DNA of 64,000 nt from contig CAILLX010000071.1 in NCBI GenBank assembly GCA_903835185.1, forward strand, positions 1 to 64,000. The letters are read 5' to 3'. Positions 8,922 through 18,173 of the stretch are shown piece by piece; within the stretch, counting starts at the first letter, position 1; each line of letters begins with the position of its first letter. The DNA comes from an uncultured bacterium (GTDB lineage: Bacteria > Cyanobacteriota > Vampirovibrionia > Obscuribacterales > Obscuribacteraceae). A program made the translations under genes and the position numbers. Under the pieces are notes generated by a model. The model worked only from the letters and a program-made list of their open reading frames with translations, did no database searches and had not been told where the DNA came from.

Positions 8922-10022
8922 ATGCGCCGCGAAGATCATCCATTTAAGCCTGGTGAGCGAACGCTCATTAAAATAGAACCGTTATACGCTACTGACTATG
9001 CTCAAGCTCGCGCCCTGCTCAGGTTTGAGCAAGACCCTGCTCCGCTTGAGCATTCATGTAGCTCCAGTGCGCTGTTCTTGCGCGGCTTGGCTTTCTGGCA
9101 ACACTGGCTGCCCTGCCAGCTCCATATTGCACCATCTGTATATGTGGCTAAAGAAGATGGGGTATTACTGGGCATTATTGTCTTGCGCAGCACAGGCAGA
9201 TCAAAGTTATGCTGGCAGGTCGACTATCTCATTGTGCACCCACATCACCGTGGGCGTGGGGTAGCCCAGGAGTTGCTCCGTTATGTTTTTGCCCTATTCG
9301 GCAGCCAGGGTGCCACTCATTTTGTGGCTGAAGTTTCCGACCTCAATGCTGCAGCGCTGGCACTGTATGGTTCCTGTGGCTTCCGCCGCTGCGCCAAGAC
9401 AACGCATTTCTTGCTAAATCTCCGGAGACCGGTACCGGCAGCCAGCAGTAACCATTTTCGGCTGGCCCGACCGGACGACCGCAGAGCACTTTATTTATTG
9501 CATCAAGAAGCTCTCCCGCCAGATATCCGCCTCATCATGAACTATACTCCCGAAGACTTCTCAGTCTCTGAGTTTCGCCTTGAAAATGCTGAGGCGCTCA
9601 GACGTCGTGTGATGAGAAAACAAGGCTGGTACTGGGTTGCAGAAGATGTCGAACGTCGTGTCTTAACTGCTGCAGTTAAGGTCCATGCGCACTACAGTGG
9701 TGACTATCATATTGAACTTACAGTCCATCCAGGCTGGACAGATATTGCCAAAGACATGGCCCGCTTCGCTCTTGACGAGCTACGCTTGATGGTTAGCAGT
9801 GATGCTCAAGTTATAGCCCGCTCATTCGACTTCCAGGCAGCAGCTGTACAGGCTTTTCAAACTGCCGGCATGGAGAGGGTCAGTGAATTCTGCTTTCTAG
9901 CGCGCGAGCACTGGGTAAGAGCTAAGTACCCAGACAAATTAAGGATTGATCGCCAGTTGGGAATGCCTGCCATGACTAAACCGGCAATCAACCTGCCGTT
10001 TGAGCCGGCTGGAACAGATTAA
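8922..10022 (+). CDS. Tandem GNAT-domain N-acetyltransferase
   Basis: 366 residues with two GNAT modules. The first (residues about 16-165) has the acetyl-CoA motif VHPHHRGRGVAQELL and the C-terminal ALYGSCGFRR. The second (about 175-345) is more divergent, with LTVHPGWTDIAKDMARF and a missing R/Q-x-x-G loop, so it may not bind acetyl-CoA. It resembles in plan the GNAT protein at 58640. Stands alone between two gaps. Substrate not recognisable. Confidence 0.75.
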   Translation: MRREDHPFKPGERTLIKIEPLYATDYAQARALLRFEQDPAPLEHSCSSSALFLRGLAFWQHWLPCQLHIAPSVYVAKEDGVLLGIIVLRSTGRSKLCWQVDYLIVHPHHRGRGVAQELLRYVFALFGSQGATHFVAEVSDLNAAALALYGSCGFRRCAKTTHFLLNLRRPVPAASSNHFRLARPDDRRALYLLHQEALPPDIRLIMNYTPEDFSVSEFRLENAEALRRRVMRKQGWYWVAEDVERRVLTAAVKVHAHYSGDYHIELTVHPGWTDIAKDMARFALDELRLMVSSDAQVIARSFDFQAAAVQAFQTAGMERVSEFCFLAREHWVRAKYPDKLRIDRQLGMPAMTKPAINLPFEPAGTD

Positions 10023-10331
10023 TCCTGACCTTGCAGCTGCTCGCTTTCTGCCAGCCTATGTTGAAGTTAAGTTAAGCCCGGATCCTGTTCAAGTCGGCGC
10101 CAAACACTTTTTAGATAAATGATGCACAAAGATGGCTCTACCTTGTCCCGAGCGCTCTGGACGCCTGAGTCAAGGCAGAATACAGCATAGCTGCAAGCAA
10201 CTATTGAGACTGCCGGTCGTTAAATAGTACTAAAAGCAAGATGAAGTAATTACAAAGGAAGCCCCAGTTGCAGTCCCAATCTGCTATTTTGTTAACCTGT
10301 CTGGGGTGCTCGCCCCAGTTTGTCCTGTACG

Positions 10332-10361
10332 TTGACAGTAGTTGTGCGAACCAGATAAGAT
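10332..10361 (+). promoter_or_regulatory. Sigma-70-type promoter for rpsL-rpsG
   Basis: TTGACA at 10332-10337 and TAAGAT at 10356-10361 with an 18-base spacer, 45 bases before the rpsL start. The rest of the 10023-10406 gap shows no gene or recognisable RNA. Confidence 0.6.
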
Positions 10362-10406
10362 CGCACTTTTGTCACGTTTAGATAATTCGATTTCAGGAGT
10401 AAATCG

Positions 10407-10802
10407 GTGCCAACAATCAACCAAATGATTCGCCATGAGCGCCAGAAGGTGACTTATAAGACCAAGTCACCAGCTCTGAAGAGCTGCCCGCAACGGCGTG
10501 GCGTCTGCACTCAGGTCAAGACCACCACGCCAAAGAAGCCAAATTCGGCGCTGCGCAAGATTGCCCGTGTGCGTCTCACTAACGGCATTGAAATTACTGC
10601 CTATATTCCCGGGGTAGGACACAACCTCCAGGAGCACTCTGTAGTGCTTGTTCGAGGCGGGCGGGTCAAGGATCTACCCGGTGTGCGTTACCACATCGTG
10701 CGCGGCACTCTTGATACTGCCGGTGTTAAGGACCGCATGCAATCACGTTCTAAGTACGGAGCCAAACGGCCGAAAGCGGCCCCGGCCAAGAAGAAAGGTT
10801 GA
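10407..10802 (+). CDS. rpsL: 30S ribosomal protein S12
   Basis: 131 residues, universal family. It starts [13 protein letters not shown] and has the conserved [16 protein letters not shown] and [20 protein letters not shown] loops that line the decoding centre; the Lys of TPKKPNSA and of the GRVKDLPG loop are the classic streptomycin-resistance positions and are wild type (Lys) here. GTG start with AGGAG nine bases upstream. First gene of the str operon, four bases before rpsG. Confidence 0.98.
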   Translation: MPTINQMIRHERQKVTYKTKSPALKSCPQRRGVCTQVKTTTPKKPNSALRKIARVRLTNGIEITAYIPGVGHNLQEHSVVLVRGGRVKDLPGVRYHIVRGTLDTAGVKDRMQSRSKYGAKRPKAAPAKKKG

Positions 10803-10806
10803 TATC

Positions 10807-11277
10807 ATGCCAAGAAGAGCAGTTATATCCAAGAGAATTCCCCCAGCTGATCCAGTCCACAACTCTCAGCTCATACAGCGTTTTGTTCACCGCATGATGC
10901 AGCGTGGAAAGAAGAGCACTGCCCAGTGTCTGCTTTACAATGCGCTTTCTTTGGTGAAGGATCGCAGTAAACAAGAGTCGTTGGACATATTCAACAAAGC
11001 TGTCAAAAATGTGACACCACTGGTCGAAGTCAAAGCGCGCCGCGTTGGTGGTTCCACATATCAGGTGCCGGTTGAGGTTAAGCAACAGCGTGGGGTTGCT
11101 CTGGCAACAGCCTGGATTATCGCCAACAGCCGTAAAAGACCAGGTAGAACTTTTGCCGAACGGCTCTCCGCCGAACTGATTGACGCAGCTGCAGGCACTG
11201 GAGCTTCTGTTCGCAAGCGGGACGAAACACACAAGATGGCAGAAGCCAACAAGGCGTTTGCTCATTACCGCTACTAA
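10807..11277 (+). CDS. rpsG: 30S ribosomal protein S7
   Basis: 156 residues starting PRRAVISKR, with VEVKARRVGGSTYQVPVEV and the C-terminal HKMAEANKAFAHYRY typical of S7, which nucleates the 16S 3' domain and sits at the E site. ATG at 10807 follows the rpsL stop by four bases; upstream in-frame codons overlap rpsL and are not used. The following 285 bases before fusA have no gene; a GC-rich hairpin-like stretch at 11290-11320 has no T-run. Confidence 0.98.
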   Translation: MPRRAVISKRIPPADPVHNSQLIQRFVHRMMQRGKKSTAQCLLYNALSLVKDRSKQESLDIFNKAVKNVTPLVEVKARRVGGSTYQVPVEVKQQRGVALATAWIIANSRKRPGRTFAERLSAELIDAAAGTGASVRKRDETHKMAEANKAFAHYRY

Positions 11278-11562
11278 AAAGTGCTGAGCCGCTCCGGATT
11301 TCAGACGCCGGAAGGCTGCATTTGTAACTTCAGTCATCCTGAATCAGGAGCTAAGCTGCTGATTCCAGGAAACTGATAGCCAGTTCGTAAAGATAAGTCG
11401 AGCAGTTGCAAACTGCCCGACTCAAATTTCTTCTCACTGGGCACAGTATTAGCTGAAGACGACGACTAATTTGAAGTTTCGTCTCAAATTACATCACTGC
11501 AACTCTGGCGCAGCCACAGCTGAACAATAACATGCTACTTTACATCTCACAAGCAAAGAGAA

Positions 11563-13764
11563 ATGGAGACCGCTGTGACAGCATCAGTAAAAAGTCCTGA
11601 AAAATCAGGTCCCTTAGCTGCAAGAAACAAAGCAGCAGAATCAAACCCCGTAGACAGGAAACCAACAGTCGTGACCAGGACAGTACCTCTAAGTGATATT
11701 CGCAACATGGGCATCGCTGCTCACATAGACGCAGGCAAGACCACAACGACTGAGCGCATCCTTTTTTATTCCGGCTTAATTCACCGGATGGGTGAGGTAC
11801 ATGAAGGCACATCAGTGACTGACTGGATGGAGCAGGAGAAAGAACGTGGTATCACAATTACAGCTGCAGCAATCTCCAGCCAGTGGAAGGGCAAGCATAT
11901 CAACCTGATTGATACGCCAGGACACGTAGATTTTACTGTTGAAGTGGAAAGGTCAATGCGTGTACTTGATGGTGTGGTCATAGTTTTGTGTGCAGTAGCA
12001 GGTGTCCAACCACAAACTTTGACTGTCTGGAAACAAGCCAATCGTTACGAAGTGCCGCGCATGGTCCTGGTCAACAAGATGGATCGCAACGGAGCTGATT
12101 TCTTTCGCGTTGTAAAGCAGATCAAGGAGCAACTCCCTGGCTTACATACCACCTGGGCTAATGCCCATCCAATCTTTCTACCTATAGGTGCTGACAACAA
12201 CTTCCCTGGAATCATAGATGTCATAGCCAGGAAAGCTTACCTCTATGAAGAGGATGATCCGCTCGGACGCAATATTCACGAAGTGGCAATCCCAGAGGAC
12301 TGCGCCCAACAAGCTGAAGAGTATCGTAAGCATCTTGAAGAGGCAATTGTCGAAACAGATGATGGGCTAATGGGAAAATATCTCGAAGGCGCACCAATTG
12401 AGATTGATGAGCTTAAAGCAGCGTTGAGAAGAGCTGTATGCAACAACCTGATAGTTCCTGTTCTCTGCGGATCTGCATTTAAGAATAAAGGTGTTCAGCT
12501 ACTCCTGGATTCAGTTGTTGACTATCTGCCATCGCCCGTTGACAAGATTTCAATTAGAGGCTGGCAACCTGACGGCACAGAGACAACACGTCGTAGCGAC
12601 GATGACGAACCGCTGGCAATTCTAGCTTTTAAGGTAATGACAGATCCTTATGTAGGCAAGCTTACTTTTCTGCGACTTTATAGCGGAACTCTCTCTGCCG
12701 GTTCATATGTGCTCAACAGCACAAAAGGAAAACGGGAGCGGATAAGCCGCCTTGTCAAGCTGCAAGCTGACGAGCGAACTGATGTGCAGGAAGCTTTTGC
12801 CGGCGATATCGTGGCAGCAGTCGGGTTGAAAGACACCACCACTGGAGACACTCTTTGTGATGATCGCTATCCTATTATTCTGGAGTCGATGAAGTTTCCC
12901 GATCCTGTTATTTCAGTGGCAATTGAGCCGAAGACCAAAGCTGATTCAGATAAGCTTGGCGTCTCTCTGGCACGTCTGGCAGAAGAAGATCCAACCTTCA
13001 AAGTACGAGTGGATCATGAGACAGGACAGACAATTATTGCCGGTATGGGCGAGCTGCACTTAGAAATTATTGTCGACCGCCTTTTGCGAGAGTTCAAAGT
13101 TGAAGCCAATGTGGGCAAACCACAAGTGGCATATCGTGAAACTATCAAAGGGCGCGTCAAGCAGGAATCTAAGTATATTCGTCAATCAGGTGGACGCGGG
13201 CAATACGGACATGTCGTCCTCGAGCTCGAACCGTTGCCTGCTGGCACTGGTTTTGAGTTTGTCAACAAGGTTGTCGGCGGTGTTATACCTAAAGAATATA
13301 TTCCTGCTTGCGAAGCCGGCGTCAGAGACGCCATGACAGGCGGAGTGCTTGCCGGTTATCCAGTCATAGATGTGCGTGCAACTCTTGTCTTCGGGTCTTA
13401 TCATGAAGTCGACTCTTCCGAAATGGCCTTTAAGACAGCTGCTTCAATCGGCTTCAAGGAAGGCTTCATGAAAGCCAAGCCTATCTTGCTCGAGCCTGTA
13501 ATGAAAGTGGAAGCCGAGGTACCTGAGGATTACATGGGAGATGTCATTGGTGATCTCTCCAGCCGCCGTGGACGCATTGAAGGAATGGAGACTAACGACC
13601 ATCTCTCTAAAGTGAAAGCACAGGTGCCGCTATCCGAAATGTTCGGTTATGCCACTGACATTCGCAATAAGACACGCGGTCAAGGTACATTCGTAATGGA
13701 ATTTGCCCATTATGAAGAGGTGCCGCCCTCAATAGCCGAAGGCATTATGCACTGCAAGAAGTGA
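11563..13764 (+). CDS. fusA: Elongation factor G
   Basis: 733-residue translational GTPase that drives ribosomal translocation. G1 is AHIDAGKT (residues 53-60), G2 lies in [10 protein letters not shown]3 is DTPGH, G4 is NKMD. Domains II-V follow, with the domain IV segment [15 protein letters not shown] and the C-terminal [10 protein letters not shown]. About 40 extra polar N-terminal residues precede the usual NMGIAAHID start; no better start codon with a ribosome site is seen. Unlike the standard str operon it is 285 bases from rpsG and no tuf follows. Confidence 0.98.
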   Translation: METAVTASVKSPEKSGPLAARNKAAESNPVDRKPTVVTRTVPLSDIRNMGIAAHIDAGKTTTTERILFYSGLIHRMGEVHEGTSVTDWMEQEKERGITITAAAISSQWKGKHINLIDTPGHVDFTVEVERSMRVLDGVVIVLCAVAGVQPQTLTVWKQANRYEVPRMVLVNKMDRNGADFFRVVKQIKEQLPGLHTTWANAHPIFLPIGADNNFPGIIDVIARKAYLYEEDDPLGRNIHEVAIPEDCAQQAEEYRKHLEEAIVETDDGLMGKYLEGAPIEIDELKAALRRAVCNNLIVPVLCGSAFKNKGVQLLLDSVVDYLPSPVDKISIRGWQPDGTETTRRSDDDEPLAILAFKVMTDPYVGKLTFLRLYSGTLSAGSYVLNSTKGKRERISRLVKLQADERTDVQEAFAGDIVAAVGLKDTTTGDTLCDDRYPIILESMKFPDPVISVAIEPKTKADSDKLGVSLARLAEEDPTFKVRVDHETGQTIIAGMGELHLEIIVDRLLREFKVEANVGKPQVAYRETIKGRVKQESKYIRQSGGRGQYGHVVLELEPLPAGTGFEFVNKVVGGVIPKEYIPACEAGVRDAMTGGVLAGYPVIDVRATLVFGSYHEVDSSEMAFKTAASIGFKEGFMKAKPILLEPVMKVEAEVPEDYMGDVIGDLSSRRGRIEGMETNDHLSKVKAQVPLSEMFGYATDIRNKTRGQGTFVMEFAHYEEVPPSIAEGIMHCKK

Positions 13765-13950
13765 GATTGTCTCTGGTGACATAACCTGGTACCGCCACCG
13801 GCTGTCAAGCTCATAATTTCTGCCTGGCAAAGTCTTTTTAGTCCTGGACAAAGTTGCCTATCTGGCATGATTTCATGCTGCCTTGAATCAACTGTCAAGA
13901 ACGTAAGATTATTTAAGAAGACTGATAACCGAACGGGGATGGAGGAGTTT

Positions 13951-14364
13951 ATGAAGTATCTGCACAGCGGTTACATCCTCTTTTGCGACAAAGCAGAGCA
14001 TGGTGAGGATGGTCGAGTAGATACCATGGGTCTCTTTGATCTGTTTGTTGGCAAGAGTCTGCCAATAGTCATGAATTGTTCTTGGATAATAGGCTTCGGC
14101 ACCCCGTTTGAACGCCGACAGTACAAAGGTCTCGTTGCTCTGGAAGATCCGGATGGCAGAGAGGTTTTCAGCAAAGAATTCAATGCCAACGATCCAAACG
14201 ACCTCTTTAAAGGGCATTACATAATGCAGCCTAATATCTCGCTCAATCGGGAAGGACTTTGGACCGCCAGGGTATTCTTGAAGAATTGGAAAAGCGAAGG
14301 AGTGTGGGATATCCAGAGGCAGTTCTGGGTGATGGTGGGTGGGGATACGCCGCCGGATCCTTAA
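13951..14364 (+). CDS. Conserved hypothetical protein (DUF6941-like)
   Basis: 137 residues, soluble. It opens MKYLHSGYILFCDKAEH and continues with DTMGLFDLFVG and a beta-rich C-terminal half (VALEDPDGREVF, GLWTARVFLKNW). This resembles a family of small beta-sandwich proteins of unknown function; the match is from memory of the pattern and not sure. ATG at 13951 is preceded by GGAGG five bases upstream; the longer in-frame version from 13867 has no such site. Lies 186 bases after fusA. Confidence 0.65.
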   Translation: MKYLHSGYILFCDKAEHGEDGRVDTMGLFDLFVGKSLPIVMNCSWIIGFGTPFERRQYKGLVALEDPDGREVFSKEFNANDPNDLFKGHYIMQPNISLNREGLWTARVFLKNWKSEGVWDIQRQFWVMVGGDTPPDP

Positions 14365-14400
14365 ATAGGCGCTCCGGATTCCTCCTCGGAATCCATCGCT

Positions 14401-14474
14401 GCGCTATTATCCGTTGCGCGCTTGTCGCTGCTCCATGGCTCCGCCTCCGCGCGTCAACACGCTTCGCTGTTAGC
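14401..14474 (-). repeat. GC-rich GCGGAGG dispersed repeat, copy 1
   Basis: On the minus strand it reads AGCGAAGCGTGTTGACGCGC followed by GGAGGCGGAGCC. The same core AGCGT(C/G)TTG(A/C)CG.GCGGAGG occurs at 26025 and 36128. Between the fusA-downstream gene and tRNA-Val. Confidence 0.6.
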
Positions 14475-14486
14475 ATTTTAAAAACT

Positions 14487-14559
14487 TGGCCCCAACTGGG
14501 TTCGAACCAGTGACCTCTTCCATGTCACGGAAGCGCTCTACCAACTGAGCCATGGGACC
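14487..14559 (-). tRNA. tRNA-Val (GAC)
   Basis: 73 bases. Acceptor GGTCCCA pairs with TGGGGCC (one G-T), D arm GCTC...GAGC, anticodon stem CTTCC/GGAAG with loop GTGACAT giving anticodon GAC, T arm ACTGG-TTCGAAC-CCAGT, discriminator A. CCA is not encoded. The 400-base gap that follows (14560-14962) shows no gene. Confidence 0.95.
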
Positions 14560-14962
14560 ACATGTCTGGTTAGCGCTACAAGCACACCAACCATCCACCT
14601 GGAAAGATCATTTTAGCGCGCTGTTCCTAAACACTCAACTGGTTAACTTGCAGCCAGAAATGCCAGCTGGTCAGTACAGCTTGTCTCTAAAACAACGATA
14701 GCGGCAGCTGTATGCTTTCATCTTCGGCGAGCAGGCAACGATGAGGCTACACAACCCGAAGCATCGCCACCAATGGATTGATGGAATGATAGCGCAGCAC
14801 CAGACATGTTAAAATGTTAATCTTTGCAGTATTATCAGAAGCATAAATTGCACACTTGTAGTCACAATGGACAATAGGTATCGTGGCACAAGTTACATGA
14901 GAGACAGAACCTGTTCTGGCAAACATCCTAAATGACAGCTAACACGGGGTACGAAATGGGAT

Positions 14963-16198
14963 ATGACCAATGAAGAGGTTAATCTGCAGCCAGAAGGATC
15001 TTCTGCCAAAGGCAACCAGGATCAATCGATACGCACACAACGACAGTCGGCTGATTCCCAAACCATGCCACAGCATTCAACAGCTAGCAGTGCAACCGCT
15101 CAGCCAGTCCCACCAGCTGCTGGCGTGAAGAAAATGGGTCCAATGATTGCCACAACGAAGCTAGATCTTGATGCCTGCCGTAAAGTAGTGTCAAAACTTG
15201 TGAGTAACAAAGCGTCTGAGCCGGCAAGCTTGACTAGGGATCCTGACGACCTTATCCATGTTCCACCAGACCAACCAATTACCAGGTACAAAAAGGCATC
15301 TCCATGCAATGTTGACTGGGCACAAATGTCAGGCACAGATCGTTACCGCCTCTGTCCACAATGCCAATCCTTCGTCTACGATTTCAAAGGAATGGAACTA
15401 GAAGAGGCAGAATCTCTCGTATATAAGCGCGAAGAGAAGAAATGCTCTGTTTTTTACAGGCGTAGCGACGGAAAGTTTCTTGCACATGATTGCCGCATAG
15501 GTGCCGCCCGTGCAAAGAAGAGAATCATTTCGGTGGCAGCTGTTTGCTTGTTCATGATAGGCGTTATTGCTGTCTGGATGTTCGCTCCACACCCTGCTCC
15601 TGTCACAACTGCAGTCCAGCGACAAGCCAGTCCGGCAATGAACAAAAAGCCGGCTCAAACTAGTGGAGTAGCAAGTCCGATACAACTGCCCAAGCAAGTA
15701 AACGGTGCTCCCCTGGCATCTAGCCCGCTGCTTCTGTTTTATATCAAGCCAAATCCGCCGGCCGCTTCCAAACACGATGCGCACCAGACAACGGCAGAAC
15801 CGAAAGGTTCACCATCTTCCAGATTGAATCAAGTTCCTGGATCTAGCAGGAACCAACTCCCAAGCAGCAGTGTCTCTAACTATCCCACTTTAACACCGGC
15901 ACAAGAATCTCAGTCCACCAGGGAGCAGCCCCATCTGCTGGGAGCACGACAGGACTCAACAGTTATGCAAACGGATCGAGCAGCACATAGCAGCACCGGC
16001 TCATTGACTCAGCAATCTCAACATATCCAGGACACACAGGCATTACAGCAACCGAAACAACAACCGCCTCAAAGTCCAGCAAATATGGCATATCCTACTC
16101 CGCACGAGATTGCTAGTCCGTTGCCATCCGCACCCCGCTCAGATACTGCACCTAGCTCCAAACCACCAGTGGTGCAGTACTATGGGCCGTCCAAATAA
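14963..16198 (+). CDS. Membrane protein with Cys-rich N-terminal domain and Pro/Gln-rich tail
   Basis: 411 residues. Residues about 112-175 hold a patterned Cys domain: PCNVDW, RLCPQCQSFVYDF, EEAESL, CSVFYRR, and HDCRIG. This C...W...M.G..R.C..C...VY...M..EEA......C..FY.R.DG...DC pattern recurs in predicted membrane proteins of several phyla and probably binds metal or forms disulfides, function unknown. One transmembrane helix follows (about 187-205), then a 200-residue low-complexity Pro/Ser/Gln tail. With no signal peptide, the Cys domain would be cytoplasmic and the tail outside. Alone between tRNA-Val and a convergent histidine kinase. Confidence 0.7.
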   Translation: MTNEEVNLQPEGSSAKGNQDQSIRTQRQSADSQTMPQHSTASSATAQPVPPAAGVKKMGPMIATTKLDLDACRKVVSKLVSNKASEPASLTRDPDDLIHVPPDQPITRYKKASPCNVDWAQMSGTDRYRLCPQCQSFVYDFKGMELEEAESLVYKREEKKCSVFYRRSDGKFLAHDCRIGAARAKKRIISVAAVCLFMIGVIAVWMFAPHPAPVTTAVQRQASPAMNKKPAQTSGVASPIQLPKQVNGAPLASSPLLLFYIKPNPPAASKHDAHQTTAEPKGSPSSRLNQVPGSSRNQLPSSSVSNYPTLTPAQESQSTREQPHLLGARQDSTVMQTDRAAHSSTGSLTQQSQHIQDTQALQQPKQQPPQSPANMAYPTPHEIASPLPSAPRSDTAPSSKPPVVQYYGPSK

Positions 16199-16203
16199 GC
16201 AAT

Positions 16204-18081
16204 TCAGCTTACATCCACTTCCGGCTGCTGCGGGCATCTGGGAATGCGAAACCAGAAAGTACTTCCTGATGCACCATCGCTTGTTACTCCAATGTTGCCG
16301 CCATGCGCTTCAACTATTGCTTTGCAGATTGGCAGCCCCAGCCCGGTGCCCCTCTTCTGACGTCCATCAGTTTTAGCTACCTGTTTGAATTTCTCAAAGA
16401 CACTCTTCAGGAATTCGGCTGGGATACCGCGACCGCGATCTATAACATTCACTTGTATTAGATCACCCAGCTCCTCGCAACTTACAGTGACTGTGCTTGC
16501 AGGAGGTGAAAACTTTATGGCATTGGAGATGAGATTGACCAGCACCTGGATCAAATAATCCTTATCAACATACGCTTCAAGAGCTGTTCCTGCAGCTTCC
16601 AAAGTCACACCCTGCTTATCAGCCAGATCTTTTACAGCTTCCTGCGACCTGGTGATGATGGACTCAAGCGGCACACTTTCCAGCTCCAATTGGAGAGCAC
16701 CTGATTCCATTTTGGCAATGTCCATAATGGCATTGACAAGATCAAGCATTCTGGTAGTGCTCGACTCAGCCAGTTTCGCTTTCTCCTTAATCTTCTCCGG
16801 TCGTCCGTCATAGTGTCCCTCGGCCACGCTCTCAAGCAGTACCTGGAGTGAACAGAGCGGACTGCGGAGATCGTGACTGATCATACGGAAGAAGTCCTGC
16901 TTCCTGCTCTCCAGCTCTTTGCGCTCTGTATCATCATGAGCGACGCAAAACATGGATTGTTCCTTGTCTGACCAGTAAACCGACCAGAGCATGTCAATCA
17001 GCGTTCCGTCCTTGCGGCATATCCTGTTTTCAAAGGAACCCGAAGCTGGTCCGGCTTTGATCTCAGATATCGCCCCCTCAGTATGTCTTTTAGCATCCGG
17101 CTCAAGCAGGTCAGGCAGTCGAGTCCCAATCAGCTCTGCTGGGCTGTAGCCCCAGAGCTTGAGAGCTGCAGGACTGACCGCAGTAAATCTGCCGGACACA
17201 TCCAAAGAGCAGATTACATCAATTGCGTAATCGACAACGGCACGCTCTCTGCGGGCTGCTTCAGCCAGGGCCCCAGCCATCTCGTGAAACGTACGGTCTA
17301 CAAGGGCAATCTCATCATTGCCGGACAGCGGCACATTGAGTGACTGCCTTTTGCTCAAGCGCACTGAGTTATCTGTCAAAACAGCTAACCGTCTGGTGGT
17401 ACCTCGATTGAAAAACACGGCCAGACCGAGCGCTATTGCAATGTTGAACAAGATGCCAGCAGTTAAGCATGCCTTTATCAGGGCGCGGGAATGAGCTTCG
17501 GCAACTTCACTTCTAGCTTCGACCTCTTTGTGTTTAGAGATCGCCTTGCTCAACTCGACTACAAGCTGACTTATCATAGGCTCAAAGCGTCTTCTCAATC
17601 TTGCCAGGTGCGCTGCAGTCAGCCCATCCTGGCTGCCCAGGAATCCAATCTCAGATTGTCCAGTTTCATCAATTGTAGATTTGATTTCGTCAAGAAGAGC
17701 CAGATTTTGCCGGCCAAGAACCATGGCCCGGTTGAGCTGATTTTGCAAATCCTGTTCGCTGGACAACAATCGTTCTAAAGATGCCAGCTCGCCAGGGATA
17801 GCACTGGAAAGCGCACGGTAACGTCGCGCAAAGGCAGGTCCCTTGCCTGTCATAGCATAGCCAGCTAAAGCCACGTTGCTTTGATAAACATCCTGCATCA
17901 GGCTATTGGCAAGAGAGACAATGTCTTTAGAATGCTTGGCTCTGACTGCTTCTAATTCCGCCTTCTGCAGCAAGGTAGCCAGTGTAAAAACGAAGAGAAG
18001 CTCAAACAACAAAGGCACACACACCAGGATCAGACCCTTATGCGATAGCTTAAGATTGGTGATAGCAAACTTCCGGACCAT
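16204..18081 (-). CDS. Sensor histidine kinase, CHASE3-HAMP-PAS-HisKA-HATPase
   Basis: 625 residues. A transmembrane helix (about 15-37), a periplasmic helical CHASE3-like domain (LMQDVYQSNVALAGYAMTG), a second helix (about 208-226), a HAMP linker, a PAS domain (VDYAIDVICSLDVSGRFTAV, WGYSPAELIG), the H-box RMISHDLRSPL, N-box LVNLISNAIKFSPP, G1 DRGRGIP, F-box FEKFKQV and G2 GTGLGLPICKA. It autophosphorylates the H-box His. No response regulator is joined to it, but a receiver-kinase fusion is encoded 1.4 kb away, with a secreted TPR gene between. Divergent from that TPR gene. Confidence 0.93.
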   Translation of the reverse strand: MVRKFAITNLKLSHKGLILVCVPLLFELLFVFTLATLLQKAELEAVRAKHSKDIVSLANSLMQDVYQSNVALAGYAMTGKGPAFARRYRALSSAIPGELASLERLLSSEQDLQNQLNRAMVLGRQNLALLDEIKSTIDETGQSEIGFLGSQDGLTAAHLARLRRRFEPMISQLVVELSKAISKHKEVEARSEVAEAHSRALIKACLTAGILFNIAIALGLAVFFNRGTTRRLAVLTDNSVRLSKRQSLNVPLSGNDEIALVDRTFHEMAGALAEAARRERAVVDYAIDVICSLDVSGRFTAVSPAALKLWGYSPAELIGTRLPDLLEPDAKRHTEGAISEIKAGPASGSFENRICRKDGTLIDMLWSVYWSDKEQSMFCVAHDDTERKELESRKQDFFRMISHDLRSPLCSLQVLLESVAEGHYDGRPEKIKEKAKLAESSTTRMLDLVNAIMDIAKMESGALQLELESVPLESIITRSQEAVKDLADKQGVTLEAAGTALEAYVDKDYLIQVLVNLISNAIKFSPPASTVTVSCEELGDLIQVNVIDRGRGIPAEFLKSVFEKFKQVAKTDGRQKRGTGLGLPICKAIVEAHGGNIGVTSDGASGSTFWFRIPRCPQQPEVDVS

Positions 18082-18173
18082 GGCATTGACATCTCTTCTC
18101 GACGTGTCAATGCTAAAAGGATGTAGACTCGTTGAACTGGTAATACTGAGGAGATCTCACTTCTGATTGAAAA

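Noticed and set aside
16110..16376. 88-codon plus-strand ORF overlapping the histidine kinase
   Set aside because: It is antisense to the HATPase region of the kinase and overlaps the end of the Cys-motif protein gene.
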